Assembly: GCA_917880885.1 (NCBI GenBank)
Contig: OU862913.1
Location: 45,355,460 to 45,419,459, forward strand
DNA length: 64,000 bases
Direction of reading: 5' to 3'
Source: Limnephilus marmoratus
Lineage: Eukaryota; Arthropoda; Insecta; Trichoptera; Limnephilidae
This document shows positions 60,218 to 64,000 of this stretch, one piece after another. Position 1 is the stretch's first letter. Each line of letters opens with the position of its first letter. Made by a program: the position numbers and the translations under genes. The notes beneath the pieces are model-generated. The model searched no databases. It saw only the letters and a program-made list of their open reading frames with translations, and was not told where the DNA came from.

Positions 60218-60877
60218 TTTTTTTTTTTTATTTGAATTTTATTTTAGTAATTTGTACATTTAAGTTTACAAATTTCTAATTGATTATAATATTTCATATT
60301 GCAGTTTTTTTAATTATAATATTTTAAATTCACAAAATTTTTTGAAATCACAAAATTTTTTGTTTTTGTTTTATGTAGCTCCTACAATCCATCTTGAACT
60401 TTTCAATTGGTGAGGACTTAAGAGTTTATGGTAGTGTGTTATATAACTTAATTCCTTTGTACAGCAGACTGTTTTGCGTATTCGTTTTGTCCTTTTTGTT
60501 TAATCTTATTTCCTTGCAAGTCCTTGTGTAATGTCTGTGAATGTCCTTATTGTATACGATTTTATTTGTGAAGTATTTTGGTAACATGTTGTTTAATATT
60601 TTGTGAATAAATATCAACGTGTTCAAGGTCAGTATTTGTTTCACTGTTAACCAATTAAGTTCCTTTAACATTTTAATTATTTTTGAAAATCTATTTCTTC
60701 GGAGTATTATTCGCATTGCTCTGTTTTGGAGAATTTGAAATTTATTCTGTTCTCTTTCATTACAAAGGAAAAGGATACTTGAACAGTAGTTGAAGTGTGG
60801 AGCAATAATTGAATTGTAAATGGTGATGGCGGTTTTTCTGGAAATTTTAGGCCGAATTCTTCCCAAAAAAGATATCT
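60218..60877 (-). mobile_element. 5'-truncated non-LTR retrotransposon (jockey-like) 3' end
   Basis: A 660-bp insertion in the satellite. On the minus strand it begins abruptly inside coding sequence at about 60877 and ends with a poly-A run (plus-strand T run at 60218-60229). This is the normal outcome of target-primed reverse transcription with incomplete copying. The satellite resumes at GGGGTCGG. Any target duplication is at most a few bases and not clear. Confidence 0.9.
60426..60877 (-). pseudogene. LINE reverse transcriptase C-terminal fragment
   Basis: About 150 codons open on the minus strand from the truncation point to a TAA at 60426-60428. It contains the region just after the RT palm: GRIRPKISRKTAITIYN, IIAPHFNYCSSI, LQNRAMRIIL and LNWLTVKQ, then a HRHYTR motif. 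These are typical of jockey-superfamily ORF2 thumb and C-terminal sequences in insects (family recognition from memory). The YADD catalytic motif lies upstream of the truncation and is missing. The same frame continues past the stop with plausible residues (SSPIEKFKMDC), so the TAA looks like a nonsense mutation near the natural end. Confidence 0.88.
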
Positions 60878-62888
60878 GGGGGTCGGTCGATTTAACTCTT
60901 GGGTTCTGTCATAACTTCGGCCCTATGGCAACGAACTGACTGAAATCTAAAATCTGCCAAATGTAGAATTTTGAAATTCTTCTTATAAAATTTTCATCGT
61001 TTCATGGGCACTTTGTCAAACTTGGGGTAGGTCATAACTTCACCCCAATGGCACTGAACGGTTTGAAATTTTGTATTCTTAATAAGAATCTTGGTCTGTA
61101 CACGAATCAATCAAAAAAATCTGCTAAAAGAAGAATTTTAAAAAAATCATGGTTTTAATACTTGGGGTTGGTCGTTTCAGCACTAGGGGTTGGTCGTTTT
61201 AACTAACTATTGGGTTCGGACAGAACTTCGGCCCTATGCCACCAAACCGACTGAAATTTTGTATTCTTACTAAGAATCAAGGTCCTTACTCGAATCAATC
61301 ATAAAAATCTGTCAAAGGAAGAATTTTAAAAAAATCATCATTTTAACCCTTGGGGTCGGTCTTTTTAGCACTTGGGGTCGGTCGATTTAACTCTTGGGTT
61401 CTGTCATAACTTCGGCCCTATGGCGACGAACTGACTGAAATCTAAAATCTGCCAAAAATAGAATTTTGAAATTCTTCATATAAAATTTTCATCGTTTCAT
61501 GGGCACTTTGTCAAACTTGGGGTAGGTCATAACTTCACCCCAATGGCACTGAACGGTTTGAAATTTTGTATTCTTAATAAGAATCTTAGTCTGTACACGA
61601 ATCAATAAAAAAAATCTGCCAAAAGAAGAATTTAAAAAAACCATCGTTTTAATACTTGGGGTTGGTCGTTTTAGCACTTGGGGTCGGTCGTTTTAACTAT
61701 TGGGTTCGGACAGAACTTCGGCCCTATGCCACCAAACTACTGAAATTTTGTATTCTTACTAAGAATCGTGGTCCTTACACGAATCAATCAAAAAAATCTG
61801 TCAAAGGAAGAATTTTAAAAAAAATCATCATTTTAACCTTTGGGGTCTGTCTTTTTAGCACTTGTGGTCGGTCGATTTAACTCTTGGGTTCTGTCATAAC
61901 TTCGGCCCTATGGCGACGAACTGACTGAAATCTAAAATTTGCCAAAAGTAGAATTTTGAAATTCTTCTAATAAAATTTTCATCGTTTCATGGGCCCTTTG
62001 TCAAACTTGGGGTAGGTCTTAACTTCATCCCAATGGCCCTGAACGATTTGAAATTTTGTATTCTTAATAAGAATCCTGGTCTGTACACGAATCAATAAAA
62101 AAAATCTGCCAAAAGTAGGATTTTGAAATTCTTCTTATAAAATTTACATCGTTTCATGGGCACTTTTTCAAACTTGGGGTAGGTCATAAATTCATCACAA
62201 TGGAACTGAACGGTTTGAGATTTGTATTCTTAATAAGAATCTTGGTCTGTACACGAATCAATAAAAAAAATCTGCCAAAAGAAGAATTAAAAAAAAAATC
62301 ATGGTTTTAACACTTGGGGTTGGTCGTTTTAGCACTTGGGGTCGGTCGTTTTAACTATTGGGTTCGGACAGAACTTCGGCCTTATGCCACCAAACCGAAT
62401 GAAATTTTGTATTCTATCTAAGAATCATGGTCCTTACACGAATCAATCAAAAAAATCTGCCAAAAGTAGGATTTTGAAATTCTTCTTATAAAATTTACAT
62501 CGTTTCATGGGCACTTTGTCAAACTTGGGGTAGGTCATAACTTCGTCCGAATGGCACTGAACGGTTTGAAATTTTGCATTCTTACTAAGAATCATGGTCC
62601 TTACACGAATCAATCAAAAAATCTGTCAGAGGAAGAATTTTTTAAAAAATCATCATTTTAACACTTGGGGTCGGTCTTTTTAGCACTTGGGGTCGGTCGA
62701 TTTAACTCTTGGGTTCTGTCATAACTTCGGCCCTATGGCGACGAACTGACTGAAATCTAAAATCTGCCACAAGTCGAATTTTGAAATTCTTCTTTTGAAA
62801 TTTTCATCGTTTCATAGGCACTTTGTTAAACTTGGGGTAGGTGGTAGGTCATAACTTCATCCCAATGGCCCTGAACGGTTTGAAATTT
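60878..62888. repeat. 490-bp satellite array, segment 5 (right end of the array)
   Basis: About four units. Several carry the older-type C sub-monomer (AGTAGGATTTTGAAATTC, AATTTACATCG), including two partial units with C directly following the middle of A or B (62110 and 62460). At about 62840 GTAGGT is tandemly duplicated (GGTAGGTGGTAGGTC). The last recognisable bases are GAACGGTTTGAAATTTTA; unique sequence follows without gradual decay. Confidence 0.94.
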
Positions 62889-63232
62889 TATTAAACCAAA
62901 CTCTCATCAAACTACCCTTGAAGTACAACCGTTCCAAATAAAAAAGAATCATCGAAATCGGTTGGCGTGATATTGAGTTATTCGTCCATTTGTCGCGCAC
63001 ATACTTAATGCAAATTTAATACTTGTATGGTTTTCTCATGGAGACCATTGTCAGAACTGATCCAAATTAAAATGGGACCACACGGAAAGCATCAGCTTTC
63101 AAATACAAAAAAAACATCAATATCGGTTCACCCAGTCAAAAGTTTTGAGGTAACAAACATTAAAATAAAAAAAAAAATAATAAAAAATACAGTCGAATTG
63201 AGAACTCCTCCTTTTTGAAGTCGTTTAATAAA
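62889..63232. repeat. Interspersed repeat fragment of lepidopteran type
   Basis: Contains GTCAGAACTGATCCAAATTA, AAAATGGGACCACACGGAAAG, ATCGGTTCACCCAGTCAAAAG and ACAGTCGAATTGAGAAC, followed by CTCCTCCTTTTTGAAGTCG. I recall this string of motifs as a very common dispersed repeat in moth and butterfly genomes, so I use it as the main hint to the order of insect. It directly abuts the satellite. The class of mobile element is unknown to me, and I see no coding capacity. Confidence 0.55.
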
Positions 63233-63433
63233 ATAAATATAAGGTATAGATAGATAACAAGGTGATATTTTGGTATTATTTTAAAATTTTATTTATACGT
63301 GCAACCTGCCCTTCAAAATTTTGGCATTTTTTTTTCAGCTGACCATTATATTTTCGCTTTACAATAAAATTCAAACATTTGGAATATTTCTGAGCACGTT
63401 CAAAAACCAAAAACTGTTAAAAAAGGTGATGAG
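63233..63433. other. AT-rich unique sequence, nothing recognised
   Basis: No gene or repeat is recognised. A pyrimidine run ending in CAG (about 63328-63340) looks like a splice acceptor but has no supporting exon. Confidence 0.5.
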
Positions 63434-64000
63434 ATCATCATCATCATCATCATCTGTGGCTCTACAACCCAGGTCGGGTCTTGGCCTCCAGCAGAGCCTG
63501 CCTCCATGACTGTCGGTGTTGTGCTGCGTTGCGCCAGTTTCGGATGCCGATGGTGCTTGCATCCTTCACCACTCCATCCAGCCATCGAAGCTTTGGTCTT
63601 CCAACTCTTCTCCGACCCCCAGGTGCACCATCCATAATTCGCTTTGGAATATCTCCTTCACTCATTCTCTGGATATGTCCAGCCCACCTGAGTCTTCCAG
63701 TTTTGATTTCCTTGGAGATATTAGGGTCCTCGTAAAGATCGTATAGCTCCTGGTTGTATCTGATACGCCATTCTCCATTATCACAGACTGGGCCGTAAAT
63801 CCTTTGCAGCACCTTCCTTTCAAAACTTTCTAGGGCTCCTTCATCACCCTTACTGATTGTCCAGCATTCCGAACCATACACAAGAACAGGTCGTATAAGG
63901 GTCTTGTAAAGCAGGACTTTAGTTCTTCTGGTAAGGTGGCGAGATTTCATATGCTTCTGTAGCCCAAAGTAGTATCGATTTGCAGCTACTATTCTTCTTT
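63434..64000 (-). mobile_element. RTE-like non-LTR retrotransposon, 3' end (runs off the window)
   Basis: Minus-strand LINE whose 3' terminus is a (GAT)7 microsatellite (plus strand ATC x7 at 63434-63454). The tail begins only about seven bases after the ORF stop codon. A microsatellite tail in place of poly-A and a very short 3' untranslated region fit the RTE group. The 5' part lies beyond position 64000. Confidence 0.85.
63462..64000 (-). CDS. RTE-like LINE ORF2, C-terminal part (partial)
   Basis: Open on the minus strand from the window edge to a TAG at 63462-63464, about 178 codons. It shows the post-RT region of insect RTE-like/endonuclease-reverse transcriptase proteins: NRYYFGLQKH, LLYKTLIRPVLVYGSECW, ESFERKVLQRIYGP, GRLRWAGHIQRMSE, GRRRVGRPKLRWLDGV and RNWRNAAQHRQSWRQ. 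The endonuclease and RT palm would lie outside the window. The ATG at 63948-63950 is internal, not a start. There is no stop or frameshift in the visible part, so this copy may be young. The family assignment is from memory of such proteins, often annotated as craniofacial-development-protein-2-like in insects. Confidence 0.85.
   Translation of the reverse strand, partial: RRIVAANRYYFGLQKHMKSRHLTRRTKVLLYKTLIRPVLVYGSECWTISKGDEGALESFERKVLQRIYGPVCDNGEWRIRYNQELYDLYEDPNISKEIKTGRLRWAGHIQRMSEGDIPKRIMDGAPGGRRRVGRPKLRWLDGVVKDASTIGIRNWRNAAQHRQSWRQALLEAKTRPGL

Noticed and set aside
361..62888. CRISPR-like array suggested by regular repeats
   Set aside because: There are no short identical repeats separated by unique spacers: the whole 490-bp unit repeats, and the genome is eukaryotic.
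63481..63746. Plus-strand ORFs of 76-84 codons at the right edge
   Set aside because: They are antisense to the clearly recognisable RTE-like ORF2 and have no independent support.

Overview
The window is about three quarters one tandemly repeated satellite DNA (roughly 48 kb of 64 kb) from an AT-rich eukaryotic genome, most likely an insect. The transposon types fit an insect: BEL/Pao, Mag-like Ty3/Gypsy, a GTF2IRD2-type hAT, and jockey-like and RTE-like LINEs. A short interspersed repeat at about 62.9-63.2 kb resembles one I associate with Lepidoptera (from memory, moderate confidence). No intact host gene is visible. Only a short GC-rich stretch at the left edge could be part of a host exon.

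Layout: 1-360 is non-satellite sequence. Satellite segments lie at 361-3307, 9806-29465, 34733-57480, 59717-60217 and 60878-62888. They are parts of one array split by four transposable elements. These are a BEL/Pao LTR retrotransposon on the + strand (3308-9805, TSD TGGGC), a Ty3/Gypsy LTR retrotransposon on the - strand (29466-34732, TSD GCGAC), a hAT DNA transposon with a fossil transposase (57481-59716, 7-8 bp TSD) and a 5'-truncated LINE 3' end on the - strand (60218-60877). The array stops near 62888. It is followed by an interspersed-repeat fragment and, at the right edge, the 3' end of an RTE-like LINE on the - strand, ending in a (GAT)n tail and running off the window.

The satellite is organised on several levels. 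A ~21-22 bp motif built around CTTGGGGTCGGTCGTTTTA recurs within sub-monomers. Three related sub-monomers (A ~183, B ~174, C ~133 bp) form a 490-bp unit. Runs of these units form higher-order repeats: a 3763-bp unit repeated almost without change at offset 3763 between about 13.4 and 28 kb, a 1470-bp duplication inside its first copy, and 490-bp and 975-bp duplications in the right half. A perfect 15-bp dyad, ATTCTTA-N-TAAGAAT, sits at two of the three sub-monomer junctions. Both outer edges of the array share older sequence variants, while the interior is homogenised.

All four intruding elements are flanked by satellite sequence and none is copied along with the higher-order repeats, so they inserted after the local amplification or outside it. 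By my hand count the BEL LTRs differ at 4 of 396 positions and the Gypsy LTRs at about 7 substitutions plus 1 indel in 280, so the BEL copy is younger. Both carry inactivating breaks. The short ORFs scattered through the satellite are chance open frames in repeated DNA and are not annotated as genes.
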